DNA of 64,000 nucleotides from Nodosilinea sp. E11 (GCF_032813545.1 NZ_CP136520.1:5388001-5452000), one strand, 5' to 3'. Positions 41,631 through 50,333 are shown, counted from the stretch's first letter. Numbers and translations: made by a program. Notes: a model not told the origin generated them from the sequence alone.

Positions 41631-43502
41631 ATGGTCAGTCAGATCAGCCGTCCTCTCCCTAGCGATCGCAGTGCTCCTGGCGACCCCCAGCGGTTGCAGC
41701 GGCTGCGCCACACCTGTGCCCATGTGCTGGCTATGGCCGTGCAGCGGCTGTTCCCCGAAACGCGGGTGACCATCGGCCCATCTACAGAGACCGGTTTTTA
41801 TTACGACTTTGACCGCGCGATCGCCTTTACCCCCGACGACCTCACCCGCATCGAAGCAGACATGCGGCAGATCATCTGCGCCAACCTGCCGATAGTCCGC
41901 GAAACCGTGGATCGCGACGAGCTGCGGGCCGAGATTGCCCAGCTCCACGAGCCTTACAAGCTCGAAATTCTCGATGGCATTCCCCTGGGCGAGCCCGTTA
42001 CCCGCTACTACATTGGTTGCCCCGACCCGGCCTTACCCCAAGGCGCTGAACCACCCTCACTCTTTAATTTCCCTGTCCCTGAAGACCCTACCCCTGCTGC
42101 CTACTGGTGGGATCTGTGCGCTGGCCCCCACCTGAACACCACCGGCGAAATTCACCCCGAAGCCTTTGCCCTAGAAAGCGTGGCCGGAGCCTACTGGCGC
42201 GGCGATGAGACCCAACCCCAGCTCCAGCGCATCTACGGCACCGCCTGGGAAACCCCAGAGCAATTGCAGGCTTACCTGGCCCAAAAAGAAGAAGCCAAAC
42301 GCCGCGACCATCGCAAACTGGGGCAAGAACTCGATCTCTTCAGCATTCAGGAGGAAGCCGGGGGCGGGCTGGTGTTTTGGCATCCCAAGGGGGCGCGGAT
42401 GCGGTTGCTGATCGAAGACTACTGGCGCAGTGCCCATCTGAGCGGGGGCTATGACCTGCTCTACACGCCCCACATTGCCAACCTCGACCTGTGGAAGACC
42501 TCGGGCCACTTTGATTTCTATCGAGACAACATGTTTGACTCGATGACGATTGAAGCACAGCAGTACCAGCTCAGGCCGATGAACTGCCCCTTCCACGTGT
42601 TGACCTACCAGAATAAGCTGCATTCCTACCGAGAGCTGCCTCTGCGCTGGGCCGAGTTGGGCACCGTCTACCGCTACGAGCGCTCTGGGGTGCTGCACGG
42701 GCTGATGCGGGTGCGGGGCTTTACCCAAGATGACGCCCATGTGTTTTGCCTGCCCGAGCAGGTCACTGACGAAGTTTTGGCGGTGCTGAACCTGACGGAG
42801 CAGATTTTGTCAGACTTTGGCTTTACTGAGTACGAGGTCAACCTCTCCACCCGCCCGGCTAAGTCGGTGGGGGCCGATGCCGTGTGGGACTTAGCCACCG
42901 ATGCCCTGATTCAAGCGCTGGATAGCAAGGGTTGGGACTACGTCACCGACGAGGGCGGCGGCGCTTTCTATGGCCCCAAAATTGACATCAAAATTCGCGA
43001 TGCCATTGGTCGCCTGTGGCAGTGCTCCACCATTCAGGTCGACTTCAACCTGCCCGAGCGATTTGATCTGCACTATGTAGCCGCCGACGGCTCGCGGCAG
43101 CGCCCGATTATGATTCACCGGGCGATTTTTGGCTCTTTAGAACGGTTCTTTGGCATTTTGGTCGAGAACTACGCTGGAGATTTTCCCCTGTGGCTGGCCC
43201 CGGTGCAGCTGCGGCTGCTGCCCGTGAGCGATGGCCAGCGCAACTATGCCAATACTGTGGCCCAAACCCTGAAGCAGCAGGGCTATCGGGTAGAGGTCGA
43301 TGCCAGCGGCGATCGCCTTGGCAAGCAAATTCGCACCGCCGAACTGGAGAAAATTCCGGTGGTGGCGGTGGTGGGTAAGCGCGAGGTAGAACAGCAGACC
43401 CTCAGTGTACGCACCCGCCAAGATGGCGACAGAGGAGCACTCAACCTGACGGAATTGCAGGGGTTGATGACGCAGGCGATCGCCGATCGAGGGAGGGTAT
43501 AA
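41631..43502 (+). CDS. thrS: Threonyl-tRNA synthetase, metal-regulated paralogue
   Basis: 623 residues from the ATG at 41631. It contains the editing/SAD domain (residues about 30-220; HTCAHVLAMAVQRLFP, then YWWDLCAGPHL), the class II catalytic core and an anticodon-binding C-terminus (LLPVSDGQRNYANTV). It lacks an N-terminal TGS domain. The catalytic zinc ligands are kept: MNCPFHV (Cys), DDAHVFC (His) and IMIHRAIFGS (His). A Fur/Zur-type box overlaps its promoter. In Anabaena a second ThrRS is induced by Zur when zinc is short, so this is probably the reserve copy; that another thrS exists elsewhere in the genome is inference. Confidence 0.9.
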   Translation: MVSQISRPLPSDRSAPGDPQRLQRLRHTCAHVLAMAVQRLFPETRVTIGPSTETGFYYDFDRAIAFTPDDLTRIEADMRQIICANLPIVRETVDRDELRAEIAQLHEPYKLEILDGIPLGEPVTRYYIGCPDPALPQGAEPPSLFNFPVPEDPTPAAYWWDLCAGPHLNTTGEIHPEAFALESVAGAYWRGDETQPQLQRIYGTAWETPEQLQAYLAQKEEAKRRDHRKLGQELDLFSIQEEAGGGLVFWHPKGARMRLLIEDYWRSAHLSGGYDLLYTPHIANLDLWKTSGHFDFYRDNMFDSMTIEAQQYQLRPMNCPFHVLTYQNKLHSYRELPLRWAELGTVYRYERSGVLHGLMRVRGFTQDDAHVFCLPEQVTDEVLAVLNLTEQILSDFGFTEYEVNLSTRPAKSVGADAVWDLATDALIQALDSKGWDYVTDEGGGAFYGPKIDIKIRDAIGRLWQCSTIQVDFNLPERFDLHYVAADGSRQRPIMIHRAIFGSLERFFGILVENYAGDFPLWLAPVQLRLLPVSDGQRNYANTVAQTLKQQGYRVEVDASGDRLGKQIRTAELEKIPVVAVVGKREVEQQTLSVRTRQDGDRGALNLTELQGLMTQAIADRGRV

Positions 43503-43539
43503 GGTTCACGGTTTGCGACCTTGTCCCCCTACACCCGAC

Positions 43540-43620
43540 ACCTGAACAACCCACCCCTGCCCCTCCCAGGAGGGGATGCCGACACCTGACCCCCGACACC
43601 TTGCACCTTTTCGATCCAGC
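43540..43620. repeat. Heptamer repeats and GC hairpin after thrS
   Basis: ACCCGACACCTGA-type units occur three times, around a CCCCTCCCAGGAGGGG hairpin. These are short tandem repeat elements typical of cyanobacterial spacers. Immediately after, about 43617-43670, a short frame reads like a lost C-terminus (ETIWATEGETIYFEQR then stop), too short to assign. Confidence 0.5.
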
Positions 43621-43694
43621 GAGACCATCTGGGCCACCGAGGGGGAGACCATCTATTTCGAGCAAAGGTAGAGGTTTGCATGGCTAACCTAGTT

Positions 43695-43719
43695 AAGAAT
43701 CATTATCATTATCATTAAC
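43695..43719 (+). promoter_or_regulatory. Fur/Zur-like AT repeat box
   Basis: AAGAATCATTATCATTATCATTAAC has three direct ATCATT units, as in extended Fur-type sites. It lies about 90 bases upstream of the Crp-like regulator gene. Confidence 0.55.
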
Positions 43720-43807
43720 ACTATGACGGCAAGACTGGCCATTTCTTCTGAAAAGCAGGAGTTTGATTCCCAGTTAGCCCTTTGCTGCTCGCTATCTCGG
43801 TGATTGT

Positions 43808-44368
43808 ATGTTGACCCTGACCGCTCCGGCCAATTCCTTAGCCCGCCCGATCGTGCATACCTTCAAGCGACGAGAGACGCTTCCCCTGAAGGCCGACCTG
43901 CTCTGGCAGATTCGATTTGGGGCGGTGCGACTGCTTACCCTCTCAGAGGACGGCACCCCCATTACGCTGGGTTTTTGGAACAGTGGCGATTTGACCGGCC
44001 AGCCGTTGATCTGCATTCAGCCGAGTGAAATTGAGTGCTTGACTAAGGTGCAGGCGGTACTGCTCAGCCCAGATCAATGCTGGAACTTTCAGCAGGTGAT
44101 GCGATCGCACCTGCACCAGATGCAAGAGCTGATTCGCTTCCGCCAGGGCCAGGTTCCCCAACGATTGCAGAAGCTATTGGGCTGGCTGGCCCTCAAATTT
44201 GGTCGTCCGGTTGAGCAGGGGCGCTTAATTCAGCTGCGGCTGACCCATCAAGATATGGCCGACGCCATTGGCACCACCCGCGTCACCGTCACCCGCCTGA
44301 TGCAAGAGCTAGAGCGGAACGGAGAGATTAGCTACTCTAAAAAGAACTGTGTCATTCTGCAAGAGTAA
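43808..44368 (+). CDS. Crp/Fnr-family regulator with shortened sensor domain
   Basis: 186 residues. The C-terminal winged helix (about residues 130-180) has the Crp pattern LTHQDMADAIGTTRVTVTRLMQELERNGEI. The N-terminal part keeps the beta-roll remnants (LPLKADLLWQIRFGAVRLLTLSEDGTPITLGFW), but the first strands and the cyclic-nucleotide phosphate cassette are missing, so cAMP binding is unlikely. The dimer helix is present (QVMRSHLHQMQELIRFRQGQV). It is preceded by a Fur/Zur-like box and followed by a convergent gene. Its target genes are unknown; neighbouring metal genes are candidates. Confidence 0.8.
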   Translation: MLTLTAPANSLARPIVHTFKRRETLPLKADLLWQIRFGAVRLLTLSEDGTPITLGFWNSGDLTGQPLICIQPSEIECLTKVQAVLLSPDQCWNFQQVMRSHLHQMQELIRFRQGQVPQRLQKLLGWLALKFGRPVEQGRLIQLRLTHQDMADAIGTTRVTVTRLMQELERNGEISYSKKNCVILQE

Positions 44369-44385
44369 GGGCAGGGAGATTGAGT

Positions 44386-44697
44386 TTAGGGTTTCGGTGC
44401 TGCCCTCTGCCTTCTACTTTTAGCCTGGGCAGATTGCTTGATGGCGCGACTGAGGGGCATGGTGTCGACCGTCCAAAACACGTCGGGCACAGGGTCATAG
44501 CCCCCTGGATGAAAGGGGTGGCACCGCAAAATTCGGCGGAGGGCTAGCCAACTCCCCTGCCAGGCCCCGTGGCAATTGATAGCATCGAGAGCATACTGGG
44601 AGCAGGTGGGGGTAAACCGACAGACCGACGGCAGCAGCGGCGACAAAAACGCTCGATAACCTCTGATCAGCGTGGTCAGCAGAGTTTGCATGGGCAC
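44386..44697 (-). CDS. yidD: Membrane protein insertion efficiency factor YidD
   Basis: 103 residues with the family signature [15 protein letters not shown] (around residues 26-40) and [24 protein letters not shown]. YidD is a small amphipathic protein at the inner face of the membrane that helps YidC insert proteins. The C-terminus has a basic tail ([17 protein letters not shown]). It usually sits in the rnpA-yidC operon; here it stands apart, divergent from the NicO-type transporter gene across a Fur/Zur-type box. Confidence 0.9.
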   Translation of the reverse strand: MPMQTLLTTLIRGYRAFLSPLLPSVCRFTPTCSQYALDAINCHGAWQGSWLALRRILRCHPFHPGGYDPVPDVFWTVDTMPLSRAIKQSAQAKSRRQRAAPKP

Positions 44698-44735
44698 CCC
44701 TAATCGGACGGCGTGGAACTCGATAAAAGAGTGAT

Positions 44736-44748
44736 AATGATTATCATT
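44736..44748. promoter_or_regulatory. Fur/Zur-type box between yidD and the NicO-type gene
   Basis: AATGATTATCATT, a perfect palindrome with 6-bp arms around one base, within GTGATAATGATTATCATTC. It has the same core as the thrS box. It lies 39 bases upstream of yidD and 54 bases upstream of the NicO-type start codon, so it could serve both. Confidence 0.7.
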
Positions 44749-44801
44749 CTATCTTATTCTGAGCTTAGGTTTGACAACTTCCCAGTTTGGAGGACGGCAT
44801 C

Positions 44802-45602
44802 ATGACTCTACTGCCCATTTTGATCCACCCCCTTCTGGTGCATCCCCTTTTGGCGCATATTGAGGCGGCTAGCCAGTTGACGGCGCTGCTCAGTGGGCCA
44901 ATTACCCCCGGTGCGATCGCAGCAGGACTGGCGATCGCCTTTGGCTTTGGTGCCGTTCATGCCCTGTCTCCGGGCCATGGCAAGACCCTGGTGGGGGCGT
45001 ATCTGGTGGGCAGTCGCGGCACCCCAAAGGCAGCCCTGTGGCTGGGGATAACCACCACGGTGACCCACACTTTGGCGGTGTTTGTTTTAGGGATCGCTAC
45101 CCTGCTGGCCTCCCACTATATAGATCTCGACCGGGTGTATCCGGTGCTGGGGGCAGTCAGCGGGTTGGCCATTTGTCTGGTGGGGCTGCGGTTGCTGGCG
45201 ATGCGCTTGAAGGAAAGCCCTCACGAGCATGATCATCATCACGCCCACAACCATCACGATCATCACCATCACGATCATCACCATGACCAACCGAGGGGGC
45301 AATGGCCATCGGTTTTAGCGATCGGCATTTCGGGTGGGTTGGTGCCCTGTCCGTCGGCCCTGGTGCTGCTGCTGAGTGCGATCGCGCTCCACCAAATTAC
45401 CTATGGGTTGGCGCTGATCGGTGGCTTTAGCCTGGGTCTGGCCTCGGTGCTCACTGCCCTGGGGCTGGCTGCCGTCTACGGGCGACAGTGGCTCGAAACA
45501 GCCCCGATTGGCGCTGGAGTGATGCAGCGGCTGTCGGTCGTTAGCGCTTTGGCCACAATCGGCATTGGTCTGGGGCTGGCAACGGTGGCGGTGGTGGGGT
45601 GA
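44802..45602 (+). CDS. NicO/RcnA-type metal transporter
   Basis: 267 residues from the ATG at 44802, with GGAGG just upstream. There are about six membrane helices. The signature GFGAVHALSPGHGKTLVGAYLVGSRG (residues around 48-73) is that of the NicO/RcnA nickel-cobalt exporter family. A cytosolic or periplasmic loop near residues 145-168 is extremely His/Asp-rich (HEHDHHHAHNHHDHHHHD), a likely metal buffer or sensor. GGLVPCPSALVLLL repeats the pattern in the second half. Nickel, cobalt or zinc efflux, or uptake, are all possible; the Fur/Zur-type box favours a role in metal limitation or zinc balance. Confidence 0.85.
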   Translation: MTLLPILIHPLLVHPLLAHIEAASQLTALLSGPITPGAIAAGLAIAFGFGAVHALSPGHGKTLVGAYLVGSRGTPKAALWLGITTTVTHTLAVFVLGIATLLASHYIDLDRVYPVLGAVSGLAICLVGLRLLAMRLKESPHEHDHHHAHNHHDHHHHDHHHDQPRGQWPSVLAIGISGGLVPCPSALVLLLSAIALHQITYGLALIGGFSLGLASVLTALGLAAVYGRQWLETAPIGAGVMQRLSVVSALATIGIGLGLATVAVVG

Positions 45603-45632
45603 GGGTGTCGGGTGTCGGGTGTCGGGTGCTAT
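45603..45632. repeat. Heptamer tandem repeat (GGTGTCG)
   Basis: Three to four copies of GGGTGTC in a row directly after the NicO-type stop codon. This is the reverse-strand counterpart of the units at 43540-43620. Confidence 0.65.
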
Positions 45633-45671
45633 CGTCTGTGCTGCTAAGGTGACACCCCGAAGGATAAAAAT

Positions 45672-45701
45672 CGTAGGGTGCATCTGCATAGCGATGCACC
45701 G
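45672..45701. repeat. GTAGGGTGCAT palindromic repeat
   Basis: GGTGCAT (45678-45684) and ATGCACC (45694-45700) around CTGCATAGCG, preceded by CGTAGG. A second copy in opposite orientation lies at 50375-50398. It stands exactly where the upstream part of the CcmM-like gene should be. Confidence 0.65.
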
Positions 45702-45742
45702 CCTCATACTACATTCACCCCGAGGCGACGCTGATTGGCGAT

Positions 45743-46576
45743 GTGCGCCTGGGGCCAAACGTGCTGATTGCCCCTGGTAGCTCTATTCGCGCCGATGAAG
45801 GGTCGCCGTTTTATATTGGCGCTAACACCAACATTCAAGACAGCGTGGTGATCCACGGGCTAGAGCAGGGTCGAGTCAGCGGTGACGATGGTCAGCCCTA
45901 CTCGGTACGGGTTGGCAACAACACCTGCATTACTCACCTGGCGCTGATCCACGGGCCTGCCTATGTGGGTAACGACTGCTTTATTGGCTTTCGCTCTACG
46001 GTGTTTAATGCCAGGGTGGGCCACGGCTTCATTGTGATGAAGCATGTGCTGATTCAGGATGTGGAGATTCCGGCGGGTCGCTATGTGCCATCGGGGGCGG
46101 TGATTACCACCCAGCAGGCGGCGGATCGGTTGCCGGAGGCGAAGGCTAGCGACAAAGCTTTCTCTCACCATGTGGTTGCCGTTAACCAGGCGCTGCTGGC
46201 GGGTTATCGCTGTGCGAACGATGTCGCCTGTCTAACCCGGTGGCAAACCTCGGCCCATGGGCACCCCGAGGGAAACGGTGGCTCTAGCAATGGTCATAGA
46301 CCTACGGCTGGCCGGTTGAGTGCAGAAGCTGTGGCCCAGGTGCGGCAGCAGCTCCGACTTGGGCATCGGGTGAGCTTGGAATATGCTGACCCGCGCCGGT
46401 TTAAAGCGGGGTCTTGGCAGAGCGCCCCCACCCTGGCAGCGACCCAGGAAGCTGAGGTTTTGGCTCAGATCGAGCAGTTTTTAGCCGCACACCCCGGCAA
46501 CTATGTGCGGCTGCTGGGGATTGACCCCAGGGCAAAGCAACGACAGTTTGAGCAGGTGATTCAAATGCCTGGGTGA
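45743..46576 (+). CDS. CcmM-like gamma-carbonic anhydrase/RbcS-like protein, 5'-truncated
   Basis: 277 codons from GTG 45743. Residues 1-155 are the left-handed beta-helix gamma-carbonic anhydrase domain of CcmM ([47 protein letters not shown]) with the histidines that bind zinc. A C-x5-C pair (CANDVAC) matches the redox disulfide of CcmM. Residues 190-277 are one RbcS-like unit ([29 protein letters not shown], then [13 protein letters not shown]). True CcmM has three to five such units. In the same frame upstream, codons read [13 protein letters not shown], which continues the family sequence, but no start codon exists before a TAG. So the 5' end is lost next to a palindromic repeat. Either translation starts at this GTG or the gene is dead. 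Confidence 0.82.
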   Translation: MRLGPNVLIAPGSSIRADEGSPFYIGANTNIQDSVVIHGLEQGRVSGDDGQPYSVRVGNNTCITHLALIHGPAYVGNDCFIGFRSTVFNARVGHGFIVMKHVLIQDVEIPAGRYVPSGAVITTQQAADRLPEAKASDKAFSHHVVAVNQALLAGYRCANDVACLTRWQTSAHGHPEGNGGSSNGHRPTAGRLSAEAVAQVRQQLRLGHRVSLEYADPRRFKAGSWQSAPTLAATQEAEVLAQIEQFLAAHPGNYVRLLGIDPRAKQRQFEQVIQMPG

Positions 46577-46754
46577 GCGATCGGGCAAGGCAGATATGTT
46601 TAACAACAGGCTAACGTTCCCAATCACCCGCCGCAGATAACCTCAAACACTCACAGATAACCTTTCGGCGGTCGGTGTGCATTGGGGTTGTTATGCAGTG
46701 CAATGTACGCTTACCTCTTTACTATCTAACGAAGAAAGTAAGGATAACCAATAA
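46577..46754. other. Short intergenic region
   Basis: Contains a short direct repeat (CAGATAACCTC and CAGATAACCTT, near 46635-46665). No gene seen. Confidence 0.3.
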
Positions 46755-47750
46755 TCAGGGAACCAATCCAAGTCCGTTTTGTAATGAGTCATCATATTTT
46801 GCTTTTTCCCAGTTTTTTGCACTTTTAACTTGTTCTGGATATAGTCCTTGAACTCCTCTTAAATCTGTATCAGATATATCTGCTGAAGTAAGATTAGAGC
46901 CTTCAAGATCAGCACCACTTAGCTGAGCACTGCTGAGGTTTGCCCCAGTGAAATTTGTGTTTTTCAAAATAGCCCCGCTTAAATTAGCTCCTCTCATGTC
47001 AGCACTGGTTAACTGCACATCAGTCAAATTCGTTCCTGGAAGATTTGCAGATACAAGTGTAGATGATCTAAGATTCGCTCCACTCAAGTTTGCTCTACTA
47101 AACTTAGCCTTATATAAGTTGCAGGCACACATTTCAGCTTGATTTAGTTTTGCTTCCCTAAAATCCGCCTCTATTAAGGAAGAGTCATTAAACTTAGTTT
47201 CTATTAGACTTGCTGAATAAAAGCTAGCCTTATCTAGTTTTGATTTAATGAAACAAGCTTTTCTAAGATTGGCTTCATCAAGTCTCGTCTCCGTCAAATC
47301 AGAGCCACGTAAATCGGCTTCTTCTAATTCTATACCGTTGAGATATGCTCGTCTAATTGTTAGTCCAGTTAGACTAACTTTGTCCTGATTTAAGTCCTGT
47401 AAAGCTTGAATTCTTCCTCCACTACCACCTTGGTCATGAGCTGAGTTTATTACTTGCCACGCCTCATATTGAGAACGCTTTCTCTGCTCAGGAATTTCCA
47501 GTAAGAAGACTATTAAACCCGCCAAGATGCTAAGAGACTCTATTTTATCTAATAAGATAGAATCCAAACGCTCTAAAACCCATCTTTCTCCTTTCGTGTT
47601 TTGCAATAAATCAATTGCTGCCACTATCAAAGCCAGCATGAAAAAAACTACAAACCACCTTGTTATCAATTGAGAAATAATTTTCAGTTGAAAATTTAAT
47701 TTATTCACGACTGAATCCGAGGTTTTAATTTTGGGATCTTTTCTCAGCAA
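46755..47750 (-). CDS. Pentapeptide-repeat membrane protein
   Basis: 331 residues. Two hydrophobic segments (around residues 32-50, WFVVFFMLALIVAAIDLL, and 73-88, LSILAGLIVFLLEIP) anchor it. Then about 35 pentapeptide units of the A(D/N)LxX type follow (residues about 135-300: EADLRGSDLTETRLDEANLR, and so on), forming a right-handed beta-helix. The tail (QVKSAKNWEKAKYDD) is a common end of cyanobacterial pentapeptide proteins. Base composition is clearly lower in GC than in most of the window. It follows the Trypco1-like gene by 35 bases on the same strand. Confidence 0.85.
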   Translation of the reverse strand: MLRKDPKIKTSDSVVNKLNFQLKIISQLITRWFVVFFMLALIVAAIDLLQNTKGERWVLERLDSILLDKIESLSILAGLIVFLLEIPEQRKRSQYEAWQVINSAHDQGGSGGRIQALQDLNQDKVSLTGLTIRRAYLNGIELEEADLRGSDLTETRLDEANLRKACFIKSKLDKASFYSASLIETKFNDSSLIEADFREAKLNQAEMCACNLYKAKFSRANLSGANLRSSTLVSANLPGTNLTDVQLTSADMRGANLSGAILKNTNFTGANLSSAQLSGADLEGSNLTSADISDTDLRGVQGLYPEQVKSAKNWEKAKYDDSLQNGLGLVP

Positions 47751-47785
47751 TCATTTTGAAAATCAAGTAACTTAAACTTTAATCA

Positions 47786-48115
47786 CTACTTCACATTCCA
47801 CTCTAAAGTAATCTCAAGATTTGATTTTTCAGACCCCTTCACAATCACTGCCGTTAATTGTCCTGATTCAATTGCTAAATCCAAGCCAAATTTAACTGTT
47901 GCTTTATCAGGTACGGACGTTGAACTTACCGTCCGCAATGAAGTTGCTACAGCTTCTACTATTGATTTAATAGGTTGCGCTATTGCTTGGAAAGGATAGA
48001 TCCCGAATGCTACATCTTCACGTCCTGTTTGAGTAACTTCTACCTGAATAGCTGTCCCATCAGGCAGTTCAACAGGAATCTTATCCATCCACCGAGTTGG
48101 TTCCATTCTCTTCAC
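47786..48115 (-). CDS. Trypco1-like (CU044_2847-type) protein
   Basis: 109 residues. IPVELPDGTAIQVEV at residues 13-27, a central helix with IKSIVEAVATSL, then VPDKATVKFGLDLAIESGQLTAVIVKG and LEITLEWNV. This order matches the trypsin-co-occurring domain family 1 (Trypco1), which is found beside trypsin-like proteases and other effectors in predicted conflict systems. No protease is encoded nearby. It forms a low-GC unit with the pentapeptide-repeat membrane protein. Identification rests on pattern recognition by eye. Confidence 0.7.
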   Translation of the reverse strand: MKRMEPTRWMDKIPVELPDGTAIQVEVTQTGREDVAFGIYPFQAIAQPIKSIVEAVATSLRTVSSTSVPDKATVKFGLDLAIESGQLTAVIVKGSEKSNLEITLEWNVK

Positions 48116-48734
48116 TCAAACTAAACTTTTACCTAAGATACTCCAACCATCAGACTTTAGTTAGCTTGTCTTTACCGACTAACCGATAATCTCGAGGTAC
48201 TGTCCGACCCATAGCCTAGCTGCATAACTACTGCTTATGCTGACTCCTCTGCCACAATTCCGTCTAACACCCCGCAGCAGGTTAGTTAGCCAGAATCAAA
48301 GCTGCATATCACCTCCTCTAGGGGTAGTTATACCGAATATATCGGCATAACTCCCAAAATTGGGATTTTATACGGACATTTATCAGCCTATCTTCCCCAA
48401 ACGGGATGTTATGCCGATTGAAGTCTTGATAACTATCCGCTACAAGGTGTTATCTAGAACTTGCTCCGCATGGTAGACCTCCTGGGGCGAGTTATGCCGA
48501 TCGCTTCAGAAAATCTTCACCCAGAGTGCGGTGGTCTGGGATGTGATAGTTAGCGCGTTGGCCCACCAGCCTCGATACCTGACCCCTCAGCACGGGCAAA
48601 TTTTTCCCTGAATATCCCCTAAATGGGCGCGATCGCAGACCTAACCCATCGACCCAGGCAAATTTCATCCTGATTTGATAATTGGTTGGTATTGTCCTGA
48701 ACGACTGTGTAATCTCCCCTTGGCCATCACTCCT
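48116..48734. other. Long promoter region with GTTATGCCGAT repeats
   Basis: About 620 bases with no gene. It contains the palindrome at 48327-48351 and two more copies of GTTATGCCGAT at 48408-48418 and 48491-48501. The spacer precedes the heavy-metal efflux operon. Confidence 0.55.
48327..48351. promoter_or_regulatory. Palindrome of GTTAT(A/G)CCGA half-sites
   Basis: Half-sites GTTATACCGA and TCGGCATAAC face each other around five bases. The same half-site recurs downstream as GTTATGCCGAT (48408 and 48491). Repeated half-sites before an efflux operon are what a metal-sensing repressor or activator would use. Confidence 0.55.
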
Positions 48735-50333
48735 ATGCGTTTTCGGCCTTATATCTCCACCGCTTGGGCAAGTTCTCTGCTGGGGCTGATGGTGGTGGCA
48801 CTGCCCATCGCGGCGATCGCCCATGTCGGCCACGACCACGGGGCCGATTTTCAGCCGGGTACGAGCCAGCCCGCCAGCGGCATTCGGGTTGAGGGCGCAA
48901 CGGCGGAGCGGCTGGGCCTTGCGGTAGAGCCGGTGCAGCGGCGATCGCTCAGCATCGGCATTACCACCACGGGGGAGGTGGTCACCCAGCCCGACCAAAC
49001 CGTGATGGTGAATGCGCCCATCAACGGCACGGTGGTGGAGCTGCTGGTGCAGCCGGGCGATCGGGTGAACCAAGGCCAGGCCCTGGCCAGGGTGATTGCC
49101 CCAGACTTGATTGCCCTGCGGGTGTCATCCCAGGAAGACCGGGTGGGGGCCGAGGCGGGGCTGCGATCGGCCCAGGCCAACCTCACCCTGGCGCGGCGCA
49201 ACTATGAGCGGCAGGGGGCGATCGCCGCCACCGAAATCACTGCTGCCCAGCAGCAACTATCCCTGGCCCAGGAGCGCTTTGATCAAGATCAGCGGTTGGT
49301 TGGGGCGGGGGCGATCGCCCGGCAGCAGCTTTTAGAGTCTGAGTCGAACCTGGCGGCGGCCCGCAGCCAGCTCACCCGCGCCGAGAGCCGTCAGCCGGTG
49401 CTAGAGGCCCAGGCCGAACTGGAGCGATCGCAGGCGGCCCTAGACGCGGCTCAATCTCACCTTCAGCTCAGCACCGCCACCTACCAAACTCGCCTGCAAC
49501 AGCTCAACAGCCCCGCCACCGAGCAGGGGGTGGTCACCGTGGTGGCCCCGATCGCAGGCCAGGTGGCCGAGCGCCCCGTTTCCCTGGGCGAAGCGGTGGA
49601 AGAAGCAGTAACGCCGATCTTGAGCATCGTGAACGGCGATCGCCTGCGAGTCACGGCCAGCGTCTACGAAAAAGACCTGGGCCAAGTGGCGGAGGGGCAA
49701 GCTGTGCGGGCTAAAGTGGCCAGCCTGCCCGACCAAATCTTTACCGGGCGCGTGGTGACGGTGGGGGCGGTCGTCGATGGCACCACCCGCGTGGTACCCG
49801 TAACGGCGGAGTTAGACAATGCGGGGACTTTAAAGCCAGGCATGTTTGCTGAGCTGGAAATTTTGAGCGATCGCACCCCCGAGGCAGTGCTGGCGATTCC
49901 CACTCGCGCCCTGGTGGATGCTGAAGGCCGCACCCTGGTGTTTGTGCAGAATGGCGAGGCGTTTGAGCCGGTCGAGGTCACCGTGGGCCGTCGCGCTGGT
50001 GACCAGGTGGAAATTCAGAGCGGCCTGTTTGAGGGCGATCAGGTAGTCGTGCAGGGGGCCTTGCAGCTCTACGCCCAGTCGCTGCGCGGCGGCGGCGCGG
50101 CGGCGGCGACCGAAGATCCAACCGTTGAGCCCTCTAGGGTTGCGGTGCCGAGTTGGGGCTGGGGATTGGGCGGAGTTGCGATCGCAGCCACTGCTTTCTA
50201 CCTCGGTCGCCGCTCTCGCCCGACCCCAGTAGCCGCGCTGAATGGCCATATCCCTAGCCCACCCACCGATCTGGTGCTCACCGCCAGCCGCCCCGATGCG
50301 ATCGCCACAGAAGCCGACCATCGCCAGTCCTAA
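48735..50333 (+). CDS. RND efflux adaptor, CusB/CzcB-like
   Basis: About 532 residues from MRFRPYISTAWASS. A signal peptide (LLGLMVVALPIAAIAHV) is followed by VGHDHGADF, a His-rich start typical of metal-efflux adaptors. Lipoyl halves are at PINGTVVELLVQPGDRVNQGQAL and VVAPIAGQVAERPVSLG. A long coiled-coil hairpin lies between them. Beta-barrel and membrane-proximal domains follow, then a C-terminal membrane segment (WGWGLGGVAIAATAFYLG, near 480-497), which is unusual for adaptors. It pairs with the RND permease that follows and should expel metal ions or similar cations. Confidence 0.87.
   Translation: MRFRPYISTAWASSLLGLMVVALPIAAIAHVGHDHGADFQPGTSQPASGIRVEGATAERLGLAVEPVQRRSLSIGITTTGEVVTQPDQTVMVNAPINGTVVELLVQPGDRVNQGQALARVIAPDLIALRVSSQEDRVGAEAGLRSAQANLTLARRNYERQGAIAATEITAAQQQLSLAQERFDQDQRLVGAGAIARQQLLESESNLAAARSQLTRAESRQPVLEAQAELERSQAALDAAQSHLQLSTATYQTRLQQLNSPATEQGVVTVVAPIAGQVAERPVSLGEAVEEAVTPILSIVNGDRLRVTASVYEKDLGQVAEGQAVRAKVASLPDQIFTGRVVTVGAVVDGTTRVVPVTAELDNAGTLKPGMFAELEILSDRTPEAVLAIPTRALVDAEGRTLVFVQNGEAFEPVEVTVGRRAGDQVEIQSGLFEGDQVVVQGALQLYAQSLRGGGAAAATEDPTVEPSRVAVPSWGWGLGGVAIAATAFYLGRRSRPTPVAALNGHIPSPPTDLVLTASRPDAIATEADHRQS

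Noticed and set aside
43617..43670. Short frame ETIWATEGETIYFEQR as a gene remnant
   Set aside because: Too short to assign to any family; noted only in the repeat entry.
48492..49073. 193-codon minus-strand frame at the start of the efflux adaptor gene
   Set aside because: Overlaps the adaptor's signal peptide and lipoyl region on the other strand; no domain.
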